Assembly (NCBI GenBank): GCA_963739795.1
Contig: CAVUBL010000017.1
Location: 265,146-329,145, forward strand
Direction: 5' to 3'
DNA from: CAVUBL01 sp963739795
Lineage (GTDB): Bacteria > Acidobacteriota > Thermoanaerobaculia > Multivoradales > DATKCC01
Length of the DNA stretch: 64,000 bases
Under the pieces are notes generated by a model. It had not been told where the DNA came from. It ran no database searches and saw nothing but the letters and a program-made list of their open reading frames with translations. Made by a program: the position numbers and the translations under genes. Each line of letters begins with the position of its first letter. Position 1 is the first letter of the stretch. Below are positions 7,959-16,590 of this stretch, piece by piece.

Positions 7959-10900
7959 ATGCGAAATCCGATCCGCCTTTGTCGTCGTGCCGTCCTCGTG
8001 GCTGCCCTTCTGGCGCTCTTCGCTCCCACGGGCGCCCGGGCCGTTCAGCAGGAGGTCCGGCTTCTCCTGGACCTCGACAACGACGCCGGGACCGGCTGCA
8101 CCGTCACGACCGCCGCGGGGGCGTTCGCCGGCGTCGAGCAGGTCCTGATCACCACGGTCGACACGAGCTCGCCGCCGGACGCCGGCAACGTGACCGACGT
8201 CGCCCTCGCGACCTGCACCGACCCGGGCACCAACACCCTCGGCGCGCCGGCCTCCTTCGACGGCGGCTGGCCGGTGGGTATCGGCAACGGCGTCGGCGGC
8301 CGGGACGTGGTGGAGACCTATGCGCCCCTAGCGTCCCTGGTGGTCTCCGATCCCCAGGTCGTCCACCTCGGGGTGGTGGTGACCGACGGCTCGGGCGGCG
8401 AGCAGGACCTCCTCACCGTCGACGGCACGCCGACCGGCGCGCCGATCCTCCTCGACCTGCGCTCCGTCCTCGAGATCCCGACCCTGGGCGAGTGGGGTCT
8501 GATCCTCCTGGCCCTGCTCCTGGCCGTCGCCTCTGTGGCCCTCCTGGGCCGGCGGGCGACCGTCGCCCTCGGGATCCTGTTCGTCTTCCTGGCCATGGGC
8601 GTGGCCTGGGCCGCCTGTGTGCTCGATGGCCAGACCGATGACTGGACCTCCGCCGACCAGCTCGCCTCGGACGGCCAGGTGCTGTTCGGGAAGATGGACG
8701 GCGGCCGGCTCTGCTTGCGGGTCGACACGAACCTGATCTTCAACTCGCCGCCGGTGGCCCAGCCCGACGCCTTCACCACCGACGAGGACACCGTTCTGAC
8801 CGGCGTCAACGTCCTGGCCGACAACGGCTCGGGCGCCGACTCCGACCCCAACTCCGATCCCATCTCCGTGACCTCGTACGATGTCACGAGCGCCCAGGGC
8901 GCCAGCGTGACGATCAACGCCGCGGGCGACCTGACCTACGACCCGACAGGGGCGGCGGCCCTCCAGGCCCTGCCCGCCGGAAGCTCGGTGGGCGACACCT
9001 TCACCTACACCATCGAGGATCCCTCGGGCAGCTCCGACACCGCCACCGTGACGGTGACCGTGAACGGCGTCAACGACGCCCCGACCGCCGTCGCCGACAC
9101 GTTCGAGACCAACGAGGACACGCCGCTCGCGATCGGTGCCCCGGGGGTGCTGATGAACGACTCCGACGTCGACACCGGCACCATGCTCACCGCGGTGCTC
9201 GACAGCGGACCGTCGAACGCAGCCTCGTTCACCCTCAACTCCGACGGCTCGTTCTCCTACACCCCGGCCTCGAACTTCAACGGCATGGACAGCTTCACCT
9301 ACCACGCGAGCGACGGCACCGCCTCCTCGGCGACGGTGACGGCCACGATCACCATCGTGCCGGTCAACGACGCGCCCAACGCCGTGAACGACATGTTCAT
9401 GACCGACGAGGACACGCCCCTCTCGATTCCGGCGCCGGGCGTGCTGATGAACGACACCGACCCGGAGAACGATCCCCTGACGGTGACGGCCTTCGACGCC
9501 ACGAGCACCCAGGGCGCCACGGTCTCGGTGGCCGCCGACGGCAGCTTCAGCTACGACCCGACCGGCGCCTCGGCTCTCCAGGCCCTGGGCTCGGCGGACT
9601 CGGTGGACGACACCTTCACGTACACGATCGAAGACCCGAGCATGGCCTCGGACACGGCGACGGTCACCGTCCACGTGACCGGCGTCGACGACCCGCCGGT
9701 GGCCGTGAACGACGCGGCGACGGTGACCGAGGACCCCCCGAGCCCGGTTCCGATCGACGTCCTGGCCAACGACACCGACATCGACGGCGGCCCGAAGTCG
9801 GTGGCCTCGGTCACCCAGCCGGCGGGCGGCACGGTGGTGATCACGGGCGGCGGGAGCGGCCTGACCTACCAGCCGGACCCGAACTACTGCAACGACCCGC
9901 CCGGCACCTCGCCCGACACCTTCACCTACACCCTCACGCCGGGGGGCTCCATGGCCACCGTCAGCGTGACGGTCACCTGCGTCAACGACCCGCCCACGGC
10001 GGGCGCAGACAGCTTCGACTTCATCGGCAACACCGAGCTCGAGGTGGATCAGGACACCGCCTCCACGCCGGAGGTCCTGGCGACCACCGGCTCCGGTACG
10101 GGCGTTCTCGACAACGACGCCGACACGGTGGAGGGTGACGCCATCGCCATCACCTCGCTCACCGTGGGTGGCTGCACCGACTCGAGTGCTCCCTTCGACT
10201 GCACCGACGCCGCGGTCGGCACCGTGCACATGACCGCGGACGGCAAGTTCAGCTTCCTGCCGGCTCCCGGCGACACCGACGCCACGGAGAGCTTCACCTA
10301 CGTCATCACCGACAACGGCACGCCCGCGGCGGCGAGCACCACCGGCACGGTGACGCTCCACCGCTACGACCGGGTCTGGTACGTCAAGAACGACGCCAGC
10401 GCCGGCGGGCTCGGCGGCTCGGCCGATCCGTTCGACACCCTCGCCGAGGCCGAGACGGCGTCGGTTGCCGGCGACACGATCTTCGTCTTCGAGGGCGACG
10501 GCACGACCACCGGCGAGGACCAGGGGATCACCCTCAAGAACAACCAGAAGCTCCTCGGCGAGGGCTACGGCCTGTCGGTAGACGTGGCTCTCAACGGCAA
10601 CGCGGCGCCGGCCGTTCTGGTGGCGGCGGGCACCAAGCCGAAGATCGAGAACACGAGCGGTGACGGGGTGACGGCGGCCGACCTGACCGGGGTGGAGATC
10701 CGGGGCCTCGACATCGCGGCGAGCGCGGCGTCGATCCACGTCTCCACGACCGGCGCGGGGAATGCCGGCGTCACGATCACGAACAACGCCGTCAAGGGCG
10801 CCGGGGCGCAGGGCATCCGGCTCGTCCAGGGGAGCAGCGGGAAGACCACGGCGGACATCCACGACAACACCCTCTCCGCCACCGGCAACGGCCTCGACGC

Positions 10901-13607
10901 GACCACCAGCGCGGGCACCATGGAGCTGGCCTTCGACAACAACACCGGGATCACCTCGAGCGGCGGCGCGGGCGCCAAGGTCGACGGCTCGGCCGGCGGC
11001 AAGCTCTACGTCACCAGCTTCTCCGGCGACCAGGTGCTGGGGACGACCGCGGCGAACGGGCTCTACTTCAAGGACGTGGTCTTCGACGCCGACCCGTCGA
11101 CCTCCGCCTTCACTGGTGACACCGTGGACGGCGGCGCGACGGTGGTGGGCACGAGCGGCGATCGGGTGTCCGGCGCCGGCGTGGTCCTGGACACGGTCTC
11201 CGGTGACCTCTCCTTCTCGAGCCTCGTCGTGTACAACGACGGGGGACTCGGCCTCTCCGCCACCGGCACCGGGCTCCTCGATGCCGCCGCCGGCACAGGC
11301 TTCCGCCTGAGCTCGGCGGCCGGCTCCGTCGACACGACCACCGGTCCGGCGGCGGAACTCGAGACTTCGACGCTGGCCCTGAGCCTCTCGTCGGTCTCCT
11401 GCACCGCGAGCGCGAGCATCGGCATCGGGATTCACGCCGCGGCGGGCACCTTCAACGTGCCGAGCGGGTCGATCGCCAACACCAACTCCAGCATCACCCC
11501 GACCTTCAAGGCCGACGGCGGCTCGGTTTCCGCCACCTACGGCGGCAGCGTGACCAGTGGCACCGGTTCCGCCTCGGTCGTCGTCCAGAACATGACCGGT
11601 GGCACGGTGAGCCTCTCCGGAGCCGTAACCGACAAGGGCCTCGGAATCTCCATTACCGGCAACGACAGCTCGACCTCGGTCACCCTGTCGGGCACCCAGA
11701 CCCTCACCACCACCAGCCACCCGGCCTTCACCGTCACCGGGTTGGGTACCGTGACGGTCACCGATCCCTCGAACGCCAACGCCATCACCACCACCACCGG
11801 GGACGGCATCAACATCAGCGGCGTGACGATCGGCGCCTCGGGGGTCAAGTTCACCAGCGTGAACGTGGGTTCCAACGCCGCCAACGGCATCCTGCTGACC
11901 AGCGTCGGCTCGAACCCGTTCACCGTGACGGGCGGCACGATCCAGAGCGTCACCACCCGCGGCCTCGACGTCTCCGGCGGCTCGGGCAACGTGAGCGTGG
12001 GCGCCTCGATCAGCACCACCTCCGCCGGCCGCTCGGTGGAGGTCACCGGCCATACCGGCGGTACGGTGGCCCTCTCCGGCGCCGTCACCGACAACGGCCT
12101 GGGGGTGAACCTCGACTCGAACACCGGATCGACGATCAACTTCACCGGCGGCGTGGTGGTCTCGAGCGGCACCAACACCGGCTTCAACGCCACGAACGGC
12201 GGCACGGTGAACGTGACCGGGGCGAGCAACAGCCTCACTACGACGACCGCGTCCGCCCTCAATGTGGTCAGCACGAACATCGGGTCGAGCGGCCTGACCT
12301 TCCAGAGCATCTCCTCGAACGGCGGCGCCAACCCGGGCATCGTGCTCGATACGACCGGCACGGCCGGCGGCCTGACCGTGACCGGCTCGGGTGGCGACTG
12401 CAAGTCGAGCTCTGCGAACTGCTCGGGCGGCAGCATCGTCAACAAGAGCGGCAACACTGACGGCATCACCTTGAGCAGTACGACGAACGTGGACCTCAGC
12501 CACATGAACGTCTCGTCCAACACCCGCAATGGCATCTACGGCACCGGCGTCAACGGCTTCAAGCTCAGCCAGTGCCGCTTCGTGAGCAACGCGGACCAGG
12601 TGAGCCCGGACGAGGCGGGGATCTACTTCGTGGACTCCACCGGCACCGACGGAGGCGCCCACGACACCACCTTCGACGACCTCCTGGTCCAGAACTCTTA
12701 CGAGAACAACGTCATCATCCGCAACACGAGCGGCACGATCGCGAACCTCGCGGTGGGCACCAGCCTGTTCAGCAACAACGGCTCGTCGACCCAGGCGGGG
12801 AGCGACTTCTTCGTCGACGCCGGCGGCACCTCGAACGTCACGGTCAACGTGACGGGCAGCGAGCTCGACGGCAGCACGGTCACCGGCATGCTCACGGCCT
12901 TCGGCTTGGTGGGCGACGCGGCCGACACTTCGAACCTCACGATCAACGCCTCGTCCAGCAGCTTCACGGACAACAACGTGGCGATGTCGGCCAGCGCCTC
13001 GAACGGGGCGAACGTGAGCTTCGACTTCTCCAACAACCCCACGGTCACCGGCAACCGGGCCATCGGGATCAACGTCTTCGCCAACGCCAACCACACGGGC
13101 ACGATCTCGGGCCGGGTCGTCAACAACGTCATCGGCACCTCCGGCACGCTCAGCTCGGGCTCGAAGATCGGCGAGGGGATGGAGATCGACAACGAGGGTG
13201 GCGGTACGCTCACCGTGCTGGTCGACGGCAACACGGTCCAGGAGGTGGGGGACGGTTCCGGGGCCGGCTTCGAGGGCATCTACGTCAACCAGGCCGTGAC
13301 CGCCGGCACCACCAACGCCACGATCACGAACAACACCCTCGATCAGATCCGCGACGACCGGGGGATCAACGCCCAGGTGGCCTTCGCGGGCGCCACCATG
13401 TGCTCGGACATTTCGGGCAACACCCTCACCAACATCTACAGCTCGACGCCGATCAGAGTCCGCCAGAACGGCGGCACCCACAACGTGCACCAGGCGGATC
13501 CCACGGGGGCCTCGCCCAACCTGGCTACGGTGAACGGCCTGACCTCCGCTCAGGTGAGCGTCGCCGGGACCATCAACTTCAACCAGGGCACGTGCCCTCA
13601 ACCCTGA
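7959..13607 (+). CDS. Giant secreted protein: internal IPTL motif, cadherin-like repeats, beta-helix
   Basis: The 1882-residue protein starts with a signal peptide (cleavage likely near residue 26, GARA). A domain of about 145 residues follows. IPTLGEWGLILLALLLA at residues 173-189 and an Arg pair near 198 form a typical IPTL-CTERM sorting signal. A second hydrophobic segment (200-222) follows directly. About five cadherin-like/VCBS-type repeats run from about 264 to 802 (PDAFTTDEDT, NDAPTAVADTFETNEDT, FTYTIEDPS). A beta-helix-like part rich in Gly, Thr, Ser and Asn runs to the end. A sorting signal in the first tenth of the protein is unusual. I favour the ATG at 7959 over the GTG at 7953 because GAGGAGA lies nine bases upstream of it. 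It is probably a cell-surface or exported adhesin-like protein, followed on the same strand by three collar proteins. Confidence 0.85.
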   Translation: MRNPIRLCRRAVLVAALLALFAPTGARAVQQEVRLLLDLDNDAGTGCTVTTAAGAFAGVEQVLITTVDTSSPPDAGNVTDVALATCTDPGTNTLGAPASFDGGWPVGIGNGVGGRDVVETYAPLASLVVSDPQVVHLGVVVTDGSGGEQDLLTVDGTPTGAPILLDLRSVLEIPTLGEWGLILLALLLAVASVALLGRRATVALGILFVFLAMGVAWAACVLDGQTDDWTSADQLASDGQVLFGKMDGGRLCLRVDTNLIFNSPPVAQPDAFTTDEDTVLTGVNVLADNGSGADSDPNSDPISVTSYDVTSAQGASVTINAAGDLTYDPTGAAALQALPAGSSVGDTFTYTIEDPSGSSDTATVTVTVNGVNDAPTAVADTFETNEDTPLAIGAPGVLMNDSDVDTGTMLTAVLDSGPSNAASFTLNSDGSFSYTPASNFNGMDSFTYHASDGTASSATVTATITIVPVNDAPNAVNDMFMTDEDTPLSIPAPGVLMNDTDPENDPLTVTAFDATSTQGATVSVAADGSFSYDPTGASALQALGSADSVDDTFTYTIEDPSMASDTATVTVHVTGVDDPPVAVNDAATVTEDPPSPVPIDVLANDTDIDGGPKSVASVTQPAGGTVVITGGGSGLTYQPDPNYCNDPPGTSPDTFTYTLTPGGSMATVSVTVTCVNDPPTAGADSFDFIGNTELEVDQDTASTPEVLATTGSGTGVLDNDADTVEGDAIAITSLTVGGCTDSSAPFDCTDAAVGTVHMTADGKFSFLPAPGDTDATESFTYVITDNGTPAAASTTGTVTLHRYDRVWYVKNDASAGGLGGSADPFDTLAEAETASVAGDTIFVFEGDGTTTGEDQGITLKNNQKLLGEGYGLSVDVALNGNAAPAVLVAAGTKPKIENTSGDGVTAADLTGVEIRGLDIAASAASIHVSTTGAGNAGVTITNNAVKGAGAQGIRLVQGSSGKTTADIHDNTLSATGNGLDATTSAGTMELAFDNNTGITSSGGAGAKVDGSAGGKLYVTSFSGDQVLGTTAANGLYFKDVVFDADPSTSAFTGDTVDGGATVVGTSGDRVSGAGVVLDTVSGDLSFSSLVVYNDGGLGLSATGTGLLDAAAGTGFRLSSAAGSVDTTTGPAAELETSTLALSLSSVSCTASASIGIGIHAAAGTFNVPSGSIANTNSSITPTFKADGGSVSATYGGSVTSGTGSASVVVQNMTGGTVSLSGAVTDKGLGISITGNDSSTSVTLSGTQTLTTTSHPAFTVTGLGTVTVTDPSNANAITTTTGDGINISGVTIGASGVKFTSVNVGSNAANGILLTSVGSNPFTVTGGTIQSVTTRGLDVSGGSGNVSVGASISTTSAGRSVEVTGHTGGTVALSGAVTDNGLGVNLDSNTGSTINFTGGVVVSSGTNTGFNATNGGTVNVTGASNSLTTTTASALNVVSTNIGSSGLTFQSISSNGGANPGIVLDTTGTAGGLTVTGSGGDCKSSSANCSGGSIVNKSGNTDGITLSSTTNVDLSHMNVSSNTRNGIYGTGVNGFKLSQCRFVSNADQVSPDEAGIYFVDSTGTDGGAHDTTFDDLLVQNSYENNVIIRNTSGTIANLAVGTSLFSNNGSSTQAGSDFFVDAGGTSNVTVNVTGSELDGSTVTGMLTAFGLVGDAADTSNLTINASSSSFTDNNVAMSASASNGANVSFDFSNNPTVTGNRAIGINVFANANHTGTISGRVVNNVIGTSGTLSSGSKIGEGMEIDNEGGGTLTVLVDGNTVQEVGDGSGAGFEGIYVNQAVTAGTTNATITNNTLDQIRDDRGINAQVAFAGATMCSDISGNTLTNIYSSTPIRVRQNGGTHNVHQADPTGASPNLATVNGLTSAQVSVAGTINFNQGTCPQP

Positions 13608-13687
13608 GCCAGAGCGAGAGCCGCGGGGCTGCCATGACAGCCCTCGGCCTACCCGAAGAGCGGTAACTACGGAACGGAGGAACGCTG

Positions 13688-14206
13688 GTGTCAGAACCCT
13701 TCTTGGCAGAAGTCAGAATCTTCGGCTTCAACTTCGCCCCTCGTGGCTGGGCTTTCTGTGACGGGCAGATCCTGCCCATCAACCAGAACCAATCGCTGTA
13801 CTCGTTGCTCGGGACGACCTACGGAGGCGATGGGAGGACGACCTTCGCGTTGCCCGACCTGCGGGGCAGGACCCCGATCCACGTCGGCCGGAGCGATGGG
13901 GGTGCCGACCATCGGGAGGGACAGAAGTCGGGCGAGGAGACCCACACCCTCTCGGCCGTGGAGATGCCCCAGCACACGCACTCGTTGATGGCGTCGAGCA
14001 CGGACGGCAACGTCTCCCAGCCGACCGACCACCTCCTGGCTCGCGAGGTCGGGGGGGCCTACGAGGAGAATCCTTCGTCCCTGATCGCCCAACAGGCCGC
14101 GAACGTGACCAACGTGGGGGGCGGCCAGGCCCACGACAACATGCAGCCCTACCTCGCCCTCAACTACGGGATCGCCCTCCAGGGCCTGTTCCCGTCGCGC
14201 AACTAG
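13688..14206 (+). CDS. Phage tail collar domain protein 1 (MdpB-like)
   Basis: This 172-residue protein belongs to the tail-collar family also called microcystin-dependent protein. The hallmark core is FAPRGWAFCDGQILPINQNQ, then LYSLLGTTYGGDGRTTFALP and DLRGRTPIHVG. A His-containing EMPQHTHSL segment and a C-terminus ending in YLALNYGIALQGLFPSRN follow. The GTG start at 13688 has GGAGG eight bases upstream. It begins 80 bases after the giant surface protein and 10 bases before a paralogue. No capsid, portal or terminase gene is present, so it is probably a bacterial structural or surface protein. Its role is unknown. Confidence 0.88.
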   Translation: MSEPFLAEVRIFGFNFAPRGWAFCDGQILPINQNQSLYSLLGTTYGGDGRTTFALPDLRGRTPIHVGRSDGGADHREGQKSGEETHTLSAVEMPQHTHSLMASSTDGNVSQPTDHLLAREVGGAYEENPSSLIAQQAANVTNVGGGQAHDNMQPYLALNYGIALQGLFPSRN

Positions 14207-14216
14207 GAGGCAGAAC

Positions 14217-14735
14217 ATGTCAGAGCCATTTGTCGGAGAGATCCGCATGTTCGCGGGCAACTTCGCCCCGCGCGGTTGGGCGTTCTGCGACGGCCAGCTC
14301 CTCGCGGTGTCGCAGAACGACGCCCTGTTCAGCCTCCTGGGGACGATCTACGGCGGCGACGGCCGCACCACCTTCGGCCTGCCCGACCTGCGGGGCCGGA
14401 TCCCGATTCACGCCGGGCACGGGCCGGGCTTGAGCGAACGGAGACTGGGCGCGAAGGGGGGAGAGGAAAAGGTCACGCTGACGGTCAACCAGTTCCCCTC
14501 GCACACCCACACCGCCGAAGGCTCCTCGGGCAACGGCATCGATCCGAACCCCCAGGGCAACGTGCAGGCGACGTCCACGGTGGTCGACGCCTACTACAGT
14601 GGCCCTCCGGACTCGAACATGGCCGGCACGTCCATCTCGCATGTCGGCGGAAGCCGCTCGCACACCAACCTGATGCCGTTCCTGTGCATTCATTTCATCA
14701 TCGCCCTGTTCGGCATCTACCCGAGCCGTCACTGA
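14217..14735 (+). CDS. Phage tail collar domain protein 2 (MdpB-like)
   Basis: This second paralogue, also 172 residues, has FAPRGWAFCDGQLLAVSQND, then LFSLLGTIYGGDGRTTFGLP. The variable middle carries QFPSHTHTAEGSS, and the end is CIHFIIALFGIYPSRH. The ATG follows AGGAGGCAGAAC. Compared with copy 1 the core is nearly identical while the central 60 residues differ. That pattern would fit a conserved trimerising base with a variable distal part, an inference from tail-fibre biology. It lies 13 bases before copy 3, so the three are one transcription unit. Confidence 0.88.
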   Translation: MSEPFVGEIRMFAGNFAPRGWAFCDGQLLAVSQNDALFSLLGTIYGGDGRTTFGLPDLRGRIPIHAGHGPGLSERRLGAKGGEEKVTLTVNQFPSHTHTAEGSSGNGIDPNPQGNVQATSTVVDAYYSGPPDSNMAGTSISHVGGSRSHTNLMPFLCIHFIIALFGIYPSRH

Positions 14736-14748
14736 GGAGGAGAGCGAC

Positions 14749-15277
14749 ATGTCCGAACCGTTCATCGCAGAGATCCGGATCTTCGCCGGCAACTTCGCTC
14801 CCCGTGGCTGGGCGTTCTGCAACGGCCAGCTCCTGCCCATCTCCCAGAACACCGCCCTCTTCTCCCTCATCGGCACCACCTACGGCGGCGACGGGCGCAC
14901 GACGACGGCGCTGCCCAACCTCGAGGGGCGGGCGCCGATGCAGCCGGGCCGGGGTCCGGGCTTGACGGACAGGCGTCTGGGTGAGCGGGGAGGGGTCGAG
15001 ACGGTGACCCTCACCGAGGCGCAGATGCCCAATCACAACCACACGCTGCGCGCGACGATGGAGAACGGGGACCAGAAGTCGCTGACCTCGACGACGACCC
15101 TGGCGCGCTCGCGCAACGGCAACCTCTACCAGAGCAACACCTCCAGCCAACCTGGTGGCCATGAGCGAACGATCCCTCAAGAGCACCGGCGGCTCTCAAG
15201 CCCACAACAACCTCCAGCCCTACCTCACCATGAACTACATCATCGCCCTGGTCGGGCTCTACCCGAGCCGGAGCTAG
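14749..15277 (+). CDS. Phage tail collar domain protein 3 (MdpB-like), apparent frameshift
   Basis: This third paralogue starts at an ATG after GAGGAGGAGAGCGAC and reads FAPRGWAFCNGQLLPISQNT, then LIGTTYGGDGRTTTALPNL and QMPNHNHTL. Near 15145 the frame breaks. The family's C-terminus continues one base out of frame as LKSTGGSQAHNNLQPYL, then TMNYIIALVGLYPSRS, ending at a TAG at 15277. The unshifted frame instead runs on through Arg/Pro-rich sequence into the next gene, giving a false 250-residue fusion. The lesion equals one extra base. The intact reading on both sides suggests either a sequencing indel or a very recent mutation. Confidence 0.8.
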
Positions 15278-15300
15278 CGGCCCAGAGAGAGGAGAACACC

Positions 15301-15501
15301 ATGGCTGACAAAGACACGCCCGAAGCGGGCGAGCGCTGCAAGGTCAAGTGTGGCGGCAAGGAGGAGATCGCCGTCTGGACCGGTTTCATGTGGGCTTCGG
15401 AGGACGGCAGCCGGATCATCGAGGGCTCGGACATCGAGTCCTGGAAAAAGGCGCCGTCCCCGGGCGAGCTCACCATCCGCAAAGAGGACGAGGGCGAGTA
15501 G
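15301..15501 (+). CDS. 66-residue hypothetical protein of the collar cluster
   Basis: An ATG at 15301 preceded by GAGAGAGGAGAACACC encodes MADKDTPEAGERCKVKCGG, then KEEIAVWTGFMWASEDGSR and a lysine/glutamate-rich end. The protein is small, acidic and soluble, with two cysteines in a CKVKC arrangement. By chance it is in frame with the shifted end of collar gene 3, but its ribosome binding site and internal ATG show it is separate. The function is unknown. Its position, 23 bases after the collar gene, suggests the same operon. Confidence 0.6.
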   Translation: MADKDTPEAGERCKVKCGGKEEIAVWTGFMWASEDGSRIIEGSDIESWKKAPSPGELTIRKEDEGE

Positions 15502-15591
15502 CCTCGCCGCTTGGAGCTCAGGGGGACGGCAGGACGCCCCGCGGGGTGGGGAAGCTGGGGCCCTTTCGGCTTCGGCACTCCCTGGCTGGGA

Positions 15592-15654
15592 GGGGGCGTC
15601 CCCTTCCCCCTTATGAAGGGTGGGAAGGGAAACGAGGGGTTGCGGGGGTGGTCT
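15592..15654. repeat. G-rich palindromic repeat, unit 1
   Basis: This unit reads GGGGGCGTCCCCTTCCCCC, then a short spacer, then AAGGGTGGGAAGGG and a G-rich tail (CGAGGGGTTGCGGGGG). The two halves can pair as a hairpin. It lies between the convergent 66-aa gene and DUF6916 gene and touches the latter's stop codon. The same unit recurs at 18793, 24731, 28501, 36053, 45719 and 48982. Confidence 0.75.
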
Positions 15655-15946
15655 AAGTAAACACCGCTTCGTACACCGCCCCCTCCTCATCCCGATTGAT
15701 GGGCACCAGGAAGAGGTCGAGGGCGCCCATCTCGGCGTTCTCGAGGTGGTAGATCTGTTGGGGCAGCAAGGGCTCGCGAGGGCCGTGGAATTGCAGGGAG
15801 AACTGCTCGCGCTCGGCGCGCCCCTGGAGGCCGTTGGTTTCCACCTCGGCCAGCTCGAGCTCGAGCTCGCCCGCGGCCTCGTCCGAGAGCTTGAAGGTCT
15901 CGCCCTTGCGCGGCAGGAAGGTCTCCATGGTGAGCTTCTTGAGCAT
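15653..15946 (-). CDS. DUF6916-like protein
   Basis: This 97-residue protein begins MLKKLTMETFLPRKGETFKL and ends YHLENAEMGALDLFLVPINR then DEEGAVYEAVF. The strand-rich layout with F-x-L-x-F-x-GP in the middle and a closing LFLVP fits the small DUF6916 family, which I associate with collar proteins. GGAGGGACG directly precedes the ATG at 15946. The frame continues upstream to 16411, but that part is the antisense of the GNAT gene. It is convergent with the collar operon, with a G-rich repeat between them. The function is unknown. Confidence 0.65.
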   Translation of the reverse strand: MLKKLTMETFLPRKGETFKLSDEAAGELELELAEVETNGLQGRAEREQFSLQFHGPREPLLPQQIYHLENAEMGALDLFLVPINRDEEGAVYEAVFT

Positions 15947-16003
15947 CGTCCCTCCGAGTGCAGTTTCCGTGTCGTGGGCAGTATATTGAACCCACCCCGG
16001 ACC

Positions 16004-16529
16004 ATGACCGCCCCACCGAAGATCGTCACGACCGCGCCCCGGGGCCTCCGGCTCCGGCCGATCACCGACGACGACCTGCCGTTCCTGGCCGAGCTCTACG
16101 CCTCGACCCGCCGCGAAGAGGTGGCACAGACGCCGTGGAGCGACGAGGAGAAGGAGGGGTTCCTGCGCTGGCAGTTCGAGAGCCAGCACCAGCACTACCA
16201 AACCTACTACCCGGGCTGCGAGTTCCTGATGATCGAGCGCGAGGACGGGGGCGAGCCGATCGGGCGGCTCTACGTGGACCGCTGGGAGAAGGAGATCCGG
16301 CTGGTCGACATCGCGCTCGTGCCCGATGTCCGAGGCCAGGGGCTGGGAGGCGCCCTGCTCCGCGAGCTCCTCGCCGAGGGCGGGGCGCGGGGCCTGCCGG
16401 TGTCGATCCACGTCGAGTACAACAACCCGGCGCTACGCCTCTATCGCCGCCTCGGCTTCCAGCCACGTAGACTCGAACGGGGTCTACTACCTCATGCGTT
16501 GGGAGCCGAGCGAGGGGGCGCGCGCGTGA
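16004..16529 (+). CDS. GNAT family N-acetyltransferase, apparent frameshift
   Basis: GNAT enzymes transfer acetyl from acetyl-CoA to amines. From the ATG at 16004 the protein reads LRLRPITDDDLPFLAELYAS. It carries the acetyl-CoA loop DVRGQGLGGALL at about 109-120 and the late motif NNPALRLYRRLGF. Just after LGF, near 16463, the family's ending continues one base out of frame as SHVDSNGVYYLMRWEPSEG and stops at 16529, giving about 175 residues. The unshifted frame runs to 16603 as Arg-rich noise. The substrate is unknown. This is another one-extra-base lesion, like the one in collar gene 3. Confidence 0.75.
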
Positions 16530-16590
16530 AGAGGGCGATCGAAGCCCGCCGCGGCGTCGGGCCGGCCGGGCGCCTGACCCGGCTCCGATC

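Noticed and set aside
8328..13601. A 1757-residue open frame antisense to the giant surface gene
   Set aside because: The plus-strand product has a signal peptide and recognisable repeats. The antisense product is Gly/Ala/Val/Arg-rich with no domain; long antisense frames are expected at this G+C.
13688..15277. A prophage, because of the tail-collar domains
   Set aside because: No capsid, terminase, portal, integrase or lysis gene is present, and the neighbours are chromosomal.
14749..15501. A 250-residue fusion of collar 3 with the 66-aa protein
   Set aside because: The native collar C-terminus lies in the next frame, and the 66-aa gene has its own ribosome binding site and ATG.
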